Source: JAAYYY01 sp964602995 (GTDB taxonomy: Bacteria > Chloroflexota > Anaerolineae > Promineifilales > Promineifilaceae). From it: a stretch of 64,000 bases of DNA. Location: positions 62,001-126,000 of the forward strand of contig CAZRTM010000001.1 of NCBI GenBank assembly GCA_964602995.1. The letters are read 5' to 3'. Positions 35,560 to 44,671 of the stretch are shown here, piece after piece (position 1 is the first letter of the stretch; the number at the start of each line of letters is the position of its first letter). The notes under the pieces were generated by a model. That model saw nothing but the letters and a program-made list of their open reading frames with translations, searched no databases and had not been told where the DNA came from. Made by a program: the position numbers and the translations under genes.

Positions 35560-37305
35560 ATGACGATGACACGCTCACTTGGGAGGAAGGTTGTGACTGA
35601 TCAATACGCGCCTGAAGCAGCAGACGGGTCGCATATACCCGAAAAATGGTTGCAATGTAACGGCCAACAATTACGAAAATTGGTGGGCGCCAGCCTGCAC
35701 TGGCTGGAACAAAACCACCAATATGTCAATTCGCTCAACGTCTTCCCCGTTCCCGATGGGGATACGGGTACCAATATGTTGCTCACCATGCGCGCCGCCA
35801 ACGCGCGCATCCAGAACAGCACGGAGATGCACGTGGGCAAAGTGGCGCAAGAGCTGGCGCACGGCGCCCTGATGGGCGCTCGCGGCAACTCAGGCGTCAT
35901 CCTCAGCCAGATATGGCGCGGACTGGCGCGCAGCCTGGCTAATAAAGAAGTGGCCACCGCAGAAGACATTGCCGATGCTTTCGTGGAAGCAGCGGCAACA
36001 GCCTACAAAGGCGTTATGCGCCCGGTGGAAGGCACCATTCTGACGGTGGCGCGCGAAGGCAGTGAGGAAGCGCAGAGCGCGGTCACCAAGAGCCGCGATT
36101 TGCGCTTCTTGCTGGAACGGGTGTTTGAGCGCTGCCAGCAAGTGTTGGAGCGCACGCCGGAGATGCTGCCCGAACTGAAACAGGCCGGCGTCGTTGATTC
36201 CGGCGGGCAGGGGCTTGTCTATATCCTGGAAGGGATGCTGCGCTACGTCTCCGGCCAGATGCAAGTGGTGGCGCAGGCACAGCAAGAGATTGCCACCCTG
36301 CCGGCTCAGGCCTATGTTGTTCCTGAAGAAGGAAATCTGGAATATCCGTACGACGTGCAATTTATCCTCATGGGCGACGAGCTGAACGTTTCGGCAGTGC
36401 GTGATGCCATCGACGCTATGGGCGACTCTACAGTCGTCGTCGGCGATGAACGAACCATCAAGGTACACGTACACGTCAAAGATCCCGGCCAGCCACTCAC
36501 TTTCGGCAGCCAGTTGGGTCGAGTAACAGACGTCGTCGTCGAGAATATGCAGTTGCAGATGGAAGCGATTGTGAACCCCATGGTGACAGGCAACGGTTCG
36601 GTCGAGCCTGTTGTACCGAACGTTGCCGATGCGCCTCCTCTTGAAGCGCATCAGATTAGCGTCGTAGCCGTCGCCGCTGGTCACGGCCTGGGCGAAATCT
36701 TCCGCAGCCTGGGCGCAGCCGCTGTCGTCATTGGCGGCCAGGGGCACAATCCCAGCACTGAAGAAATCCTTGAAGCAATCGAACAGGCGCCAACCGACCA
36801 TGTCATCGTCTTGCCCAACAACAAAAATGTGATTCTGGCTGCCCGAGCGGCGCAAGAGCTGAGCGAGAAAGAAGTTGCCGTTGTGCCCACACGCACGGCG
36901 CCCCAGGGCATCAGCGCCATGCTGGCCCTTGATCCCGACGGCGACCTGCGCCAGACCTGCGAGGAAATGGAAGAAGCGTATCAGCACGTTGCCTCGGGCG
37001 AAATCACCATCGCTTCCCGCTCTGTAGTCATGAGTGGCGTTCAGGTCATCGAAGGCCAGATTATCGGGCTTGTAGACGGCAAAGTGTGCAGCGCCGGTAC
37101 TGATATGGACGAGGTTCTGACCAATACCTTGCGCACCATGGCTGTAGAAGAGTGCGAGCTGGTCAGCATCTATTACGGTGAGGATGTCAGCGAGGAAGAG
37201 GCCGAAGCCGTTGCCGCCCGCATCGAAGAGCTATATCCAGACGTAGAAGCTGAGCTTCTAGCCGGCGGGCAGCCGCATTACATGTACATTCTGGGCGCTG
37301 AGTAG
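35560..37305 (+). CDS. fakA: DAK2-domain fatty acid kinase, FakA/YloV-like
   Basis: A 581-residue protein matching FakA, the kinase that phosphorylates fatty acids held by FakB carrier proteins to acyl-phosphate. The N-terminal DhaL/DAK2 nucleotide domain has NVFPVPDGDTGTNMLLTM and HGALMGARGNSGVILSQIWRG; the middle domain has VDSGGQGLVYILEGML; the C-terminal half contains VVVGDERTIKVHVHVKDPGQPLTFGSQLG and VLPNNKNVILAARAAQ. It is cytoplasmic. The DegV gene 46 bases downstream is the expected FakB partner, so activation of exogenous or recycled fatty acids is likely. Confidence 0.9.
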   Translation: MTMTRSLGRKVVTDQYAPEAADGSHIPEKWLQCNGQQLRKLVGASLHWLEQNHQYVNSLNVFPVPDGDTGTNMLLTMRAANARIQNSTEMHVGKVAQELAHGALMGARGNSGVILSQIWRGLARSLANKEVATAEDIADAFVEAAATAYKGVMRPVEGTILTVAREGSEEAQSAVTKSRDLRFLLERVFERCQQVLERTPEMLPELKQAGVVDSGGQGLVYILEGMLRYVSGQMQVVAQAQQEIATLPAQAYVVPEEGNLEYPYDVQFILMGDELNVSAVRDAIDAMGDSTVVVGDERTIKVHVHVKDPGQPLTFGSQLGRVTDVVVENMQLQMEAIVNPMVTGNGSVEPVVPNVADAPPLEAHQISVVAVAAGHGLGEIFRSLGAAAVVIGGQGHNPSTEEILEAIEQAPTDHVIVLPNNKNVILAARAAQELSEKEVAVVPTRTAPQGISAMLALDPDGDLRQTCEEMEEAYQHVASGEITIASRSVVMSGVQVIEGQIIGLVDGKVCSAGTDMDEVLTNTLRTMAVEECELVSIYYGEDVSEEEAEAVAARIEELYPDVEAELLAGGQPHYMYILGAE

Positions 37306-37351
37306 GCCCAACACCGATAAGGGAACCAGACACGGTCACCAAGGAGACCCC

Positions 37352-38197
37352 ATGAATATCCGCATCGTAACCGACAGCACCAGTGACCTGCCGCCCGCAT
37401 TGGCCGAGGAATATGGAATTACGGTCCTCCCGGCCTATATTAACATTGGCAGCGAGAGTTATCTGGACGGAGTCGAGCTTACCCGCCAGGATTTCTACAA
37501 GCAGCTCCCCCACTACGAAAATCCACCGACAACCGCTGCTCCTGCTGTTGGCGCCTTCTCCACGGCCTATGAGCAACTGGCCGCAGAAGGCGCCACGCAC
37601 ATCATCTCCGTTCATATCGCCTCCTCTCTCAGCGGCATCCTGAACGCGGCTCGCCTTGGCGCGGAATCTGCACAGAACGTGGAAGTGACTGTTTTTGACT
37701 CGCAACAGATTTCGATGGGGCTGGGCTTCCTGGCCCTGCTGGCCGCCCGCAGCGCTCAGGAAGGCCATCCGGTCACTGAGATTCTGGGCCAGCTGGAGCG
37801 GGCCGTCCCGCGCACACACGTTTTCGCCGCGCTCGATACGCTGGAATTCCTACGACGCAGTGGGCGCGTCAGTTGGCCTGAGTTTGGGTTGGGAACGCTG
37901 CTTCGGATCAAGCCGATGGTGCACGTTTATAAGGGGCAGGTCCACTCATTAGAGCGGGTGCGCACCATGTCCCGCGCCCTGAAACACCTGCTACAGCACG
38001 TGCGCGACCTGGGAGAGCTACAGGAAGTAGCCCTCTTGCACACAGCCGCGCCAGAGGGAGCCGAGCAACTGCGCAAGCAAGCAGCAACGATCATACCGGC
38101 TTCCTACAATCCCGTCGCTGTCGAGGTCACCCCCACCATCGGCGCTCATGTGGGGCCGGGTGCGTTGGGTTTTGCCTGTGTCGCCTGTGAATCTTAG
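37352..38197 (+). CDS. DegV-family fatty-acid-binding protein, FakB-like
   Basis: A 281-residue DegV protein that holds one fatty acid while FakA phosphorylates its carboxyl group. Family features are VTDSTSDLPPALAEEYGITVLPAYI, the SAAPAVGAF-like TTAAPAVGAFSTAYEQL, VHIASSLSGILNAARLGA, and C-terminal EVTPTIGAHVGPGALGFACV with the conserved His and Gly residues. AAGGAG lies before the ATG. It follows fakA on the same strand, and no second FakB is in the window, so chain preference cannot be judged. Confidence 0.9.
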   Translation: MNIRIVTDSTSDLPPALAEEYGITVLPAYINIGSESYLDGVELTRQDFYKQLPHYENPPTTAAPAVGAFSTAYEQLAAEGATHIISVHIASSLSGILNAARLGAESAQNVEVTVFDSQQISMGLGFLALLAARSAQEGHPVTEILGQLERAVPRTHVFAALDTLEFLRRSGRVSWPEFGLGTLLRIKPMVHVYKGQVHSLERVRTMSRALKHLLQHVRDLGELQEVALLHTAAPEGAEQLRKQAATIIPASYNPVAVEVTPTIGAHVGPGALGFACVACES

Positions 38198-38248
38198 GCG
38201 GCAGCAACATTGGGAAACGGGGTCGCCGGCCGGTTAGCTCTGCGAAAA

Positions 38249-38277
38249 CTGATAACCTCCGCTTTCTCTGGTATAAT
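38249..38277 (+). promoter_or_regulatory. recG promoter
   Basis: CTGATA (38249-38254), 17 nt, consensus TATAAT (38272-38277). Leader of about 90 nt to ATG 38375. Confidence 0.5.
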
Positions 38278-38374
38278 CGGCTCCATGATCAGGGCGCATT
38301 TTCTGGTTGCAACAAGCAGACGTGGTGGAAGAGTACACACTGGCGGCTAGCCCCGCTCCGCTACAAGGACTCAT

Positions 38375-40846
38375 ATGGCAAAAGCATTTACACAGCTCGA
38401 ACGTGTCTTGAATTTGGAAGCCCAGCAAGGGTATGAGAACAAAGCCGTCGTCGGCGGCATCCGCCAGTTCGTCACCTTCTGGGTCAACCGCGCCCGCGAC
38501 GAGGCAGTAGACGACCTGGACCGCGCCCTTGTGCAGCAAATTGCCGACGCGCTGCAAGATTATGCGCGACTGCCAGGCAAAGAGGCCCGCGCGGAGAGGA
38601 TTAACGACCTGCAACAGAAGTTGCAACGTCGCAAGGAACGCGTCACGCACCTGCCACAGCAGCAACCGGTAGCGCCTGCTGCTCCAAAGGCCAGGCAGGT
38701 GCAAGCGGTAGAACCGGCTCCCAAACCAGTGCTGCCGACGGCTCGGGTTGTGTTGGAAGAAGCGGAACCAGATCCCGAAGCCCTGACACAACCGGTAACT
38801 GTGATAGATGGCGTGGGCGGCGTGACCGCCAGGCGGTTGCAAACGTTGGGCGCTGCGACAGTGCACGACCTGCTCTATCTCTTTCCCCGGCGTTACGATG
38901 ATTATAGCCTGTTAAAGCCGATCAACCGCCTGGAATATGGCGAGCAGGTCACCGTGATCGGCACCATCTGGGAAACCAGGGCGCGACGCACGCGCACCAA
39001 TCAGGTGATAGTGCAGTCGATCATCAACGACGGCACCGAAACCATCCAGGCAACCTGGTTCAACCAGCCCTGGCTGGCTGACCAACTGGCAGCCGGATCA
39101 CAGGTCGTCCTCAGTGGCACCGTGGAGCAATATTTGGGGCGCAAGGTGTTTAACTCCCCAGAATGGGAGCCGCTCTCCGAGGATCTGCTGCGCACCGGGC
39201 GCATTGTGCCCGTCTACCCCCTGACCAAGGGGCTGAACGCCAACAAAATGCGCCAGATCATGAAGGAAGTGGTCGACAAGTACGCGTCGCGGGTTCCGGA
39301 CCCGCTGCCAGAAGCTGTGCGCGAGCGGCAGAACCTTCCTTCTCTGCCGGAAGCCCTCTTCCATATCCACTTCCCTGAAAACCGTGACGCATTGTTTAGT
39401 GCGCGCCGGCGCCTGGCTTTTGACGAGCTACTCCTGCTGCAGCTAGGCATGTTGGGGCAGCGCCGGCAGTGGCAGTTGGATCCGGCCCAGCCACTGACCG
39501 GCGGCGAAGAAGCTCTACACAGCTTTATCGACAGCCTCCCTTTCCAGTTGACGGGGGCGCAACAGCGAGTAATCGACGAAATCCGCGCCGACATGGCCCG
39601 CGACGTGCCTATGAACCGCTTGCTGCAGGGCGACGTGGGCGCCGGCAAGACTGTGGTCGCTGCCGCGGCCATGGTGATTGCCGCCGCCAACGGGACACAG
39701 GCCGCCCTGATGGCTCCCACCGAAATTTTGGCCGAGCAACATTACCAGGGTCTGAGCACACTGCTCTCGGAGCTGGGTCTCACTATGCGGTTGCTGACCG
39801 GCAGCACCGTGAATTCAGAGCGGCAGGAGATCTATAGCGGATTGGCTGACGGTTCCATTGACCTGATTGTGGGCACGCACGCTCTCATTCAGGAGGCGGT
39901 CACCTTCCACAACCTGGGACTGGCGGTCATCGACGAACAACATCGCTTCGGCGTCGATCAGCGCGCTGCCCTGCGCGATAAGGGCGTATCGGGCAGCAAT
40001 GGGCAGTCGCGGAACCCACACCTGCTGGTAATGAGCGCCACCCCCATTCCGCGCACCCTGGCCCTCTCCCTCTACGGCGACCTGGATCTTTCCACTCTGG
40101 ACGAAATGCCGCCCGGGCGTCAGGAAATCCGCACCCGCTGGATCCGGCCCAGCGAGCGCGAGCGCAGCTACGCCTTCGTGCGCGGTCAGGTGCAGAAGGG
40201 GCGGCAGGCCTATGTCATCTGCCCCCTGGTCGAGGAATCGGACAAAATCGAGGCCAAAGCAGCCGTCGAAGAGTACACCCGCCTGCAAAACGAAGTGTTC
40301 CCCGACCTCAAACTAGGCCTGCTGCATGGCCGTATGCGCAGTGACGAAAAAGAAGCCGTCATGCGCGACTTTTATCGCGGCGACATTGACATTCTGGTTT
40401 CCACCTCCGTCATCGAAGTCGGCGTGGATGTGCCCAACAGCACGGTGATGGTTATTGAGGGCGCCAACCGCTTTGGCCTGGCGCAGCTACATCAGTTCCG
40501 CGGTCGTGTGGGACGCGGTGAACACCAATCCTACTGCCTGCTCATCTCCGATGCTGTCAACGGCGATGTGGAAGAGCGGCTGACGGCGCTGGAGCAAAGC
40601 AACGATGGCTTCCAGTTGGCGGAGAAGGATCTGGAGCTGCGCGGTCCGGGTGAATTCTTCGGACGGCGGCAAAGTGGTCTGCCTGAGCTACGGCTGGCCT
40701 CGTTGCTGGACATCAACCTGCTCAAAGATGCCCGTGGTGAGGCGGAACTACTTTTCGAGAACGATCCAATGCTCGAATCAGCGCAGCACCAGATGTTGCG
40801 CGAACAGGTGGAACAGTTCTGGGAGGACGCAGCAGACGTAAGCTGA
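38375..40846 (+). CDS. recG: ATP-dependent DNA helicase RecG
   Basis: RecG remodels stalled replication forks and Holliday junctions. The 823-residue protein has a 135-residue N-terminal extension with helices and a P/A-rich linker, then the wedge OB domain (EQVTVIGTIWETRARRTRT...), and helicase motifs I QGDVGAGKTVVAAAAM (K425), II VIDEQHRFG, III MSATPIPRTLA, and C-terminal SVIEVGVDVPNSTVMVIEGANRFGLAQLHQFRGRVGRG. E. coli RecG has 693 residues; the extension resembles those in other deep-branching phyla. AAGGA lies five bases before the ATG. Confidence 0.95.
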   Translation: MAKAFTQLERVLNLEAQQGYENKAVVGGIRQFVTFWVNRARDEAVDDLDRALVQQIADALQDYARLPGKEARAERINDLQQKLQRRKERVTHLPQQQPVAPAAPKARQVQAVEPAPKPVLPTARVVLEEAEPDPEALTQPVTVIDGVGGVTARRLQTLGAATVHDLLYLFPRRYDDYSLLKPINRLEYGEQVTVIGTIWETRARRTRTNQVIVQSIINDGTETIQATWFNQPWLADQLAAGSQVVLSGTVEQYLGRKVFNSPEWEPLSEDLLRTGRIVPVYPLTKGLNANKMRQIMKEVVDKYASRVPDPLPEAVRERQNLPSLPEALFHIHFPENRDALFSARRRLAFDELLLLQLGMLGQRRQWQLDPAQPLTGGEEALHSFIDSLPFQLTGAQQRVIDEIRADMARDVPMNRLLQGDVGAGKTVVAAAAMVIAAANGTQAALMAPTEILAEQHYQGLSTLLSELGLTMRLLTGSTVNSERQEIYSGLADGSIDLIVGTHALIQEAVTFHNLGLAVIDEQHRFGVDQRAALRDKGVSGSNGQSRNPHLLVMSATPIPRTLALSLYGDLDLSTLDEMPPGRQEIRTRWIRPSERERSYAFVRGQVQKGRQAYVICPLVEESDKIEAKAAVEEYTRLQNEVFPDLKLGLLHGRMRSDEKEAVMRDFYRGDIDILVSTSVIEVGVDVPNSTVMVIEGANRFGLAQLHQFRGRVGRGEHQSYCLLISDAVNGDVEERLTALEQSNDGFQLAEKDLELRGPGEFFGRRQSGLPELRLASLLDINLLKDARGEAELLFENDPMLESAQHQMLREQVEQFWEDAADVS

Positions 40847-40898
40847 GAGACTCGTTGTTGTAGGTAATAACAGAGCTATTTTTAACAGGAGCACTCAC

Positions 40899-41426
40899 TT
40901 GAAAATTCGCGCCATCTATCCCGGCACCTTTGATCCCGTGCATTATGGCCATCTCGACCTGATGGACCGCGCCGCCTCCATCTTCGACGAACTGATCATT
41001 GGCGTCTATGACCACGGCGTCCCTTCTAAATCGTTGCTCTTCTCCGTGAAGGAGCGCGTAGCCATGATTGAGGAGTCGCTGAACGGCCGGGAGAATATTT
41101 CCATCCAACCTTACGGCGGCCTGACCGTTGATTTCGCCAATTCTGTAGGCGCAAAGGTGATTGTGCGCGGCTTGCGAGTCTTTTCCGATTTCGAATTTGA
41201 GTTCCGTATGGCCCTGGCCAACCAGCGGCTGGCGCCCAATATCGAAGTGGTCACCTTCATTACGCGTGAAGAACACACCTTTCTCAGCGGTACCACAGTG
41301 CGCGAAATTGCCTCCTTTGGTGGTGATGTCACCAGCATGGTGCCCCCCAACGTGGCCCGCGCACTCTATAAGCGTTTTAACCACGACAACGTCGACTATA
41401 ACCCGCCTGTCTCATTGCGTGACTAA
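40899..41426 (+). CDS. coaD: Phosphopantetheine adenylyltransferase
   Basis: CoaD transfers AMP to 4'-phosphopantetheine, the penultimate step of coenzyme A synthesis. It starts with TTG at 40899 with AGGAG seven bases upstream. The nucleotidyltransferase motif is YPGTFDPVHYGHLDLM; others are GLTVDFANSVGAKVIVRGLRVFSDFEFEF, LAPNIEVVTFITREEHTFLSGTTVREIASFGGDVTSMVP. At 175 residues it is slightly longer than the common 160. It lies 52 bases after recG, probably in the same operon. Confidence 0.95.
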   Translation: MKIRAIYPGTFDPVHYGHLDLMDRAASIFDELIIGVYDHGVPSKSLLFSVKERVAMIEESLNGRENISIQPYGGLTVDFANSVGAKVIVRGLRVFSDFEFEFRMALANQRLAPNIEVVTFITREEHTFLSGTTVREIASFGGDVTSMVPPNVARALYKRFNHDNVDYNPPVSLRD

Positions 41427-41507
41427 ACTGTTGGTGGGATAATGAGCGGGCCAACCGTCATCGCTCTGGTGTCGCTGCCGCGGCACAGCAAATGAGGTCG
41501 CTTCAAG

Positions 41508-42014
41508 ATGGATATTCAACATCTGGTAGATCGCCTGGAACAGATTTTAAGCGAGAGCCGGCGCGTCCCCATGACAACCACGCTTCTTGTTGATGAGGAT
41601 CAGGTTTTCAACATCATCGACCAGTTACGAGTCACGATTCCTGATGAAGTGAAGCGAGCCAACCGCGTTGAGGCTGAAAAGGAGCGCATCCTGGCCCAGG
41701 CGCAAGAGGAGGCAGCGCGAATCCGGCAGTTGGCCAAGCAAGAAGCAGAGGAGTTGGTGCGTAGAGATACCATCACCACCTCAGCCCACCATCGCGCTGA
41801 AAATGTAATGGAGCGCGCCCGCCGTGACGCCGAAGCCCTGCGCCACGAAGCAGACGTCTATGTGGTCAACGTACTGGCCAAACTGGAAGAAGACCTCCTG
41901 CGCTCGCTGTCCGTAGTGCGCAACGGGTTGCGCAAAATACAGGCCGAACAGGCCGCGGCGGTGGAAGCCATGGAGGCGCAGGAAGCGGAGCCGGCCAGCG
42001 AAACCGAAGGGTAG
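41508..42014 (+). CDS. Coiled-coil protein, function unknown
   Basis: A 168-residue, highly charged helical protein. After a short lead (MDIQHLVDRLEQILSESRRV) residues 45-150 are almost continuous heptads of E, A, R and K (RVEAEKERILAQAQEEAARIRQLAKQEAEELVRR), similar to the b-type stalk of ATPases or to DivIVA-like proteins. No membrane helix or signal is present. A similar small coiled-coil gene follows coaD in many clostridia, so the position is conserved although the role is not established. It lies upstream of a strong promoter for rpmF. Confidence 0.7.
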   Translation: MDIQHLVDRLEQILSESRRVPMTTTLLVDEDQVFNIIDQLRVTIPDEVKRANRVEAEKERILAQAQEEAARIRQLAKQEAEELVRRDTITTSAHHRAENVMERARRDAEALRHEADVYVVNVLAKLEEDLLRSLSVVRNGLRKIQAEQAAAVEAMEAQEAEPASETEG

Positions 42015-42070
42015 CCAGCGGCGCACAGGCCATCTAACGTAAATATTCCATCGAACTCGCCTGTGGTCAC

Positions 42071-42098
42071 TTGACACCAGATCGGGGGGCGTTATAAT
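42071..42098 (+). promoter_or_regulatory. Strong consensus promoter of rpmF
   Basis: TTGACA (42071-42076), 16 nt, TATAAT (42093-42098): both hexamers are perfect. The predicted start near 42105 leaves a leader of about 137 nt before rpmF. Confidence 0.75.
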
Positions 42099-42171
42099 TA
42101 TCCGTCGCGGTCTGCGGGCTGCTCCATCGCCTGCGCCGCTCGTTTTATGTAAGGACGTTGATAGAGATTAC

Positions 42172-42219
42172 GCGGGTTTCGTTTATTTGAACATTTTAAA
42201 CACCACCCGCTTAAACGAA
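42172..42219 (+). promoter_or_regulatory. Candidate switching structure in the rpmF leader
   Basis: Two competing pairings are visible. Form A: GCGGGT (42172-42177) with ACCCGC (42205-42210), containing GTTTA (42181-42185) with TAAAC (42197-42201). Form B: TTCGTTTA (42178-42185) with TAAACGAA (42212-42219). They share bases, so they exclude each other unless a pseudoknot forms. Located 20-70 nt before the ATG. Confidence 0.4.
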
Positions 42220-42241
42220 TAGAAGTAAGAGGGTCGTCATC

Positions 42242-42427
42242 ATGGGTGCTGTACCAAAGAGAAAAATTTCCAAATCACGGCGTGACCGCCGCCGGTCCCA
42301 CCACGCAATCGATACACCAACATTGGTCGCTTGCGAGGAATGTGGCGAAATGAAACTCCCCCACTACATGTGCCCCGCGTGCGGGACGTATAAAGGGATT
42401 CAGGTTGTGCAGCCGCGCACAGAGTAA
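42242..42427 (+). CDS. rpmF: 50S ribosomal protein L32
   Basis: A 61-residue protein with the standard opening MGAVPKRKISKSRRDRRRSH and two cysteine pairs (CEECGEMKLP and CPACGTYKG) forming a zinc ribbon. GAGGG lies upstream of the ATG. In many bacteria rpmF is preceded by a DUF177/YceD gene; here it is not, and rpmF has its own promoter and terminator, forming a single-gene unit between coaD and fabD. Confidence 0.96.
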   Translation: MGAVPKRKISKSRRDRRRSHHAIDTPTLVACEECGEMKLPHYMCPACGTYKGIQVVQPRTE

Positions 42428-42441
42428 AATTGTTTGGGGCG

Positions 42442-42471
42442 AAAGGTCGTGCACCAGTACGGCCTTTTTTC
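42442..42471 (+). terminator. Rho-independent terminator of rpmF
   Basis: AAAGGTCGT (42442-42450), eight-base loop, ACGGCCTTT (42459-42467) with one G-T pair, then a run of T. It separates rpmF from fabD. Confidence 0.8.
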
Positions 42472-42535
42472 TTGTTAGCCTCCATCAATCTAGCATCGAA
42501 CTCAGCCGCTAATAGCATAGAAGAATAATTAACAA

Positions 42536-43453
42536 GTGAGCACAGCTTACCTTTTTCCCGGACAGGGATCACAGCATGTGGGCATGGGACACGAACTGTA
42601 TCGTCGTGAACCTGCGGCACGTGCTGTTTTTGATCGGGCCGACGAGTTGTTGGGCTTCTCCCTCTCCCGACTCTGTTTTGAGGGGCCTGAGGAACAGCTT
42701 ACCGATACTGTCAACCAGCAACCGGCGCTCTTCGTAACCAGCCTCGCCGCCTGGACTGTCATCAGCCAGCGCAACGGCGCGCCGCCATCCTACATGGCCG
42801 GCCACAGCCTTGGTGAATTTTCGGCGCTGACCGCCGCCGGCGCTCTGGCTTTCGCCGACGGGCTGGCCCTGGTGCGGCGGCGTGGGGAGCTGATGAAAGA
42901 GGCCGGTGAAACACAGCCGGGCGCCATGGCCGCCATCCTGGCCCTGTCTCCCGAGCAAGTGCAGACCATTTGCCAGCAAGCACAGGAAGCAACGGGCCGG
43001 CCCGTGCAACTGGCCAACGACAACTGCCCCGGCCAGGTCGTCATTTCTGGTGACGCCGGCGCGTTGGAGCAGGCCATGACGCTGGCCAAGGAAGCAGGCG
43101 CGCGCAAGGTGGTCAAACTGCCAATTACCATCGCCGCCCACTCACCGTTGATGGCCCCGGCGGCTGCGGCCTTCGCCCAGGCCGTGCAGGAAGCATCCAT
43201 TACAGCCCCTGTCGTGCCCGTCATCGCTAACACCAGCGCTCGCCCGCTGACGACGCCGGACCAGGTGCGCCGGGAATTGATTGCCCAACTGACGGGCAAT
43301 GTGCGCTGGACAGATTCCATGCGCTATTTGATTGAGCAGGGGGTGGACACCTTTATTGAGGTTGGGCCAGGCGACGTCCTGACCGGCCTGATGAAACGCA
43401 TCGATCGTAAAGTCACACGCGAGACGTTCCAATTGGAAGAGGAGAGTAGTTAG
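42536..43453 (+). CDS. fabD: Malonyl-CoA:ACP transacylase
   Basis: FabD loads malonyl groups on acyl carrier protein for fatty-acid elongation. The 305-residue protein opens AYLFPGQGSQHVGMG, has the active serine in AGHSLGEFSAL (S91) and histidine in IAAHSPLM (H202), and ends with IEVGPGDVLTGLMKRI. It starts with GTG at 42536 and lacks a clear ribosome-binding site. The fabG start is four bases after its stop. fabH, acpP and fabF are not in the window. Confidence 0.95.
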   Translation: MSTAYLFPGQGSQHVGMGHELYRREPAARAVFDRADELLGFSLSRLCFEGPEEQLTDTVNQQPALFVTSLAAWTVISQRNGAPPSYMAGHSLGEFSALTAAGALAFADGLALVRRRGELMKEAGETQPGAMAAILALSPEQVQTICQQAQEATGRPVQLANDNCPGQVVISGDAGALEQAMTLAKEAGARKVVKLPITIAAHSPLMAPAAAAFAQAVQEASITAPVVPVIANTSARPLTTPDQVRRELIAQLTGNVRWTDSMRYLIEQGVDTFIEVGPGDVLTGLMKRIDRKVTRETFQLEEESS

Positions 43454-43457
43454 AATC

Positions 43458-44213
43458 GTGAGCCGTCCAGACCTGCAGGAAAAAGTTGCTATCGTCACCG
43501 GAGCCTCGCGCGGCATTGGTCGCGCCATCGCCGAGGAGCTGGCAGCAAGTGGCGCCAGCGTGATAGTTAATTACAATCGAAACCAGGAAGCAGCAGACGA
43601 AGTGGTACAGGCGATCACGGACGCCGGCGGCCAGGCAACTGCCGTCTGCGCCAACGTCGCCGATTTCACGGCCGCTCAGGATCTGATTAAAGCCGCTCGC
43701 GATACGTATGGGCGGATCGATATCCTGGTCAATAATGCGGGCACCACGCGCGATATGCTGTTGATGATGATGAAAGAGGACGACTGGGACGTGGTAATCA
43801 ACACCAACCTGAAGAGCCTCTATAACTGCTGCAAGGCTGTGCTGCGACCTATGGTGCGCCAGAAAAGCGGCGGGCGAATTATCAACATTTCGTCGGTCAT
43901 CGGTCTGGTAGGCCAGGGTGGTCAGGCCAACTATGCTGCCTCCAAAGCAGGAATCATTGGCTTCACCAAATCGCTGGCCAGGGAGATGGGGCCACGCCAG
44001 ATCACGGTCAACGCCATCGCCCCTGGTTACTTCCCCACAGCGCTGACCAATGACTTGCCAGAAGAACTGATGCAAAAAGCGCTGGAGCTGATTCCGCTGG
44101 GCCGGCTGGGCAACGTGGAAGAGGTGGCTCACCTGGTTGCTTTCCTGGCCTCAGACCGCGCCGCCTACATCACCGGTGAAGTGATTCGTGTCGATGGCGG
44201 ATTAGCCATGTAA
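43458..44213 (+). CDS. fabG: 3-oxoacyl-ACP reductase
   Basis: FabG reduces 3-ketoacyl-ACP with NADPH. The 251-residue short-chain dehydrogenase has TGASRGIG (cofactor), NNAG, and the triad S146, Y159, K163 (YAASK), and ends YITGEVIRVDGGLAM as usual. GTG start at 43458, four bases after fabD. Its place after fabD supports the FabG assignment over other short-chain dehydrogenases. Confidence 0.94.
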   Translation: MSRPDLQEKVAIVTGASRGIGRAIAEELAASGASVIVNYNRNQEAADEVVQAITDAGGQATAVCANVADFTAAQDLIKAARDTYGRIDILVNNAGTTRDMLLMMMKEDDWDVVINTNLKSLYNCCKAVLRPMVRQKSGGRIINISSVIGLVGQGGQANYAASKAGIIGFTKSLAREMGPRQITVNAIAPGYFPTALTNDLPEELMQKALELIPLGRLGNVEEVAHLVAFLASDRAAYITGEVIRVDGGLAM

Positions 44214-44283
44214 AATGGCATCAGACGCGCGCCATCGCACACAGCGCAACCATGATGCAGGTAGAGCTTTTTATAGGGAATAA

Positions 44284-44658
44284 ATGCGCATGAACGAGAA
44301 TGTTGAAAGTAGCGAGAGCATCGGCCGCATAGAGATTGCACCTGAAGTGCTGCTGACCATCGTGCAAAAAGTGGTTCAGGATGTTGAAGGGGTGCGAAGT
44401 CTGGCCCCGCTGCCCTCCGATATGGCGCACTTTTTCCGGCGATCGCCAAGAAATGAAGGTGTTGTGTTACACTATAAAGAGAACCGCCTCACCTTTGACA
44501 TCTACGTCTACATGAATCCAAATGTTAATTTACGTGAAACAAGTCAGGCGGTTCAGGTGGCAGTCGTGGAAGCAATTGATAAAATGGTGGGGATTCCGGT
44601 GGATGCCGTCAACGTTCACGTGGAAGATGTAGTTTACAATCAGGGACAAACTGCTTGA
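44284..44658 (+). CDS. Asp23/Gls24 family protein, YqhY-like
   Basis: A 124-residue second Asp23/Gls24 paralogue: GRIEIAPEVLLTIVQKVVQDVEGVRSL, then VVLHYKENRLTFDIYVYMNPNVNLRETSQAVQVAVVEAIDKMVGIPVDAVNVHVEDVVY. It stands immediately before nusB, the position of yqhY in Bacillus and other Gram-positives, where YqhY is linked to control of acetyl-CoA carboxylase. AGGGAA precedes the ATG. The first paralogue (35197-35556) precedes fakA, so the two copies flank this fatty-acid block. Confidence 0.9.
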   Translation: MRMNENVESSESIGRIEIAPEVLLTIVQKVVQDVEGVRSLAPLPSDMAHFFRRSPRNEGVVLHYKENRLTFDIYVYMNPNVNLRETSQAVQVAVVEAIDKMVGIPVDAVNVHVEDVVYNQGQTA

Positions 44659-44671
44659 CAGGAACGATTGC

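Noticed and set aside
35890..36987. A 365-codon open frame on the minus strand opposite fakA
   Set aside because: It is antisense to a clear DAK2 protein, matches no family I know, and is explained by the high GC of the region.
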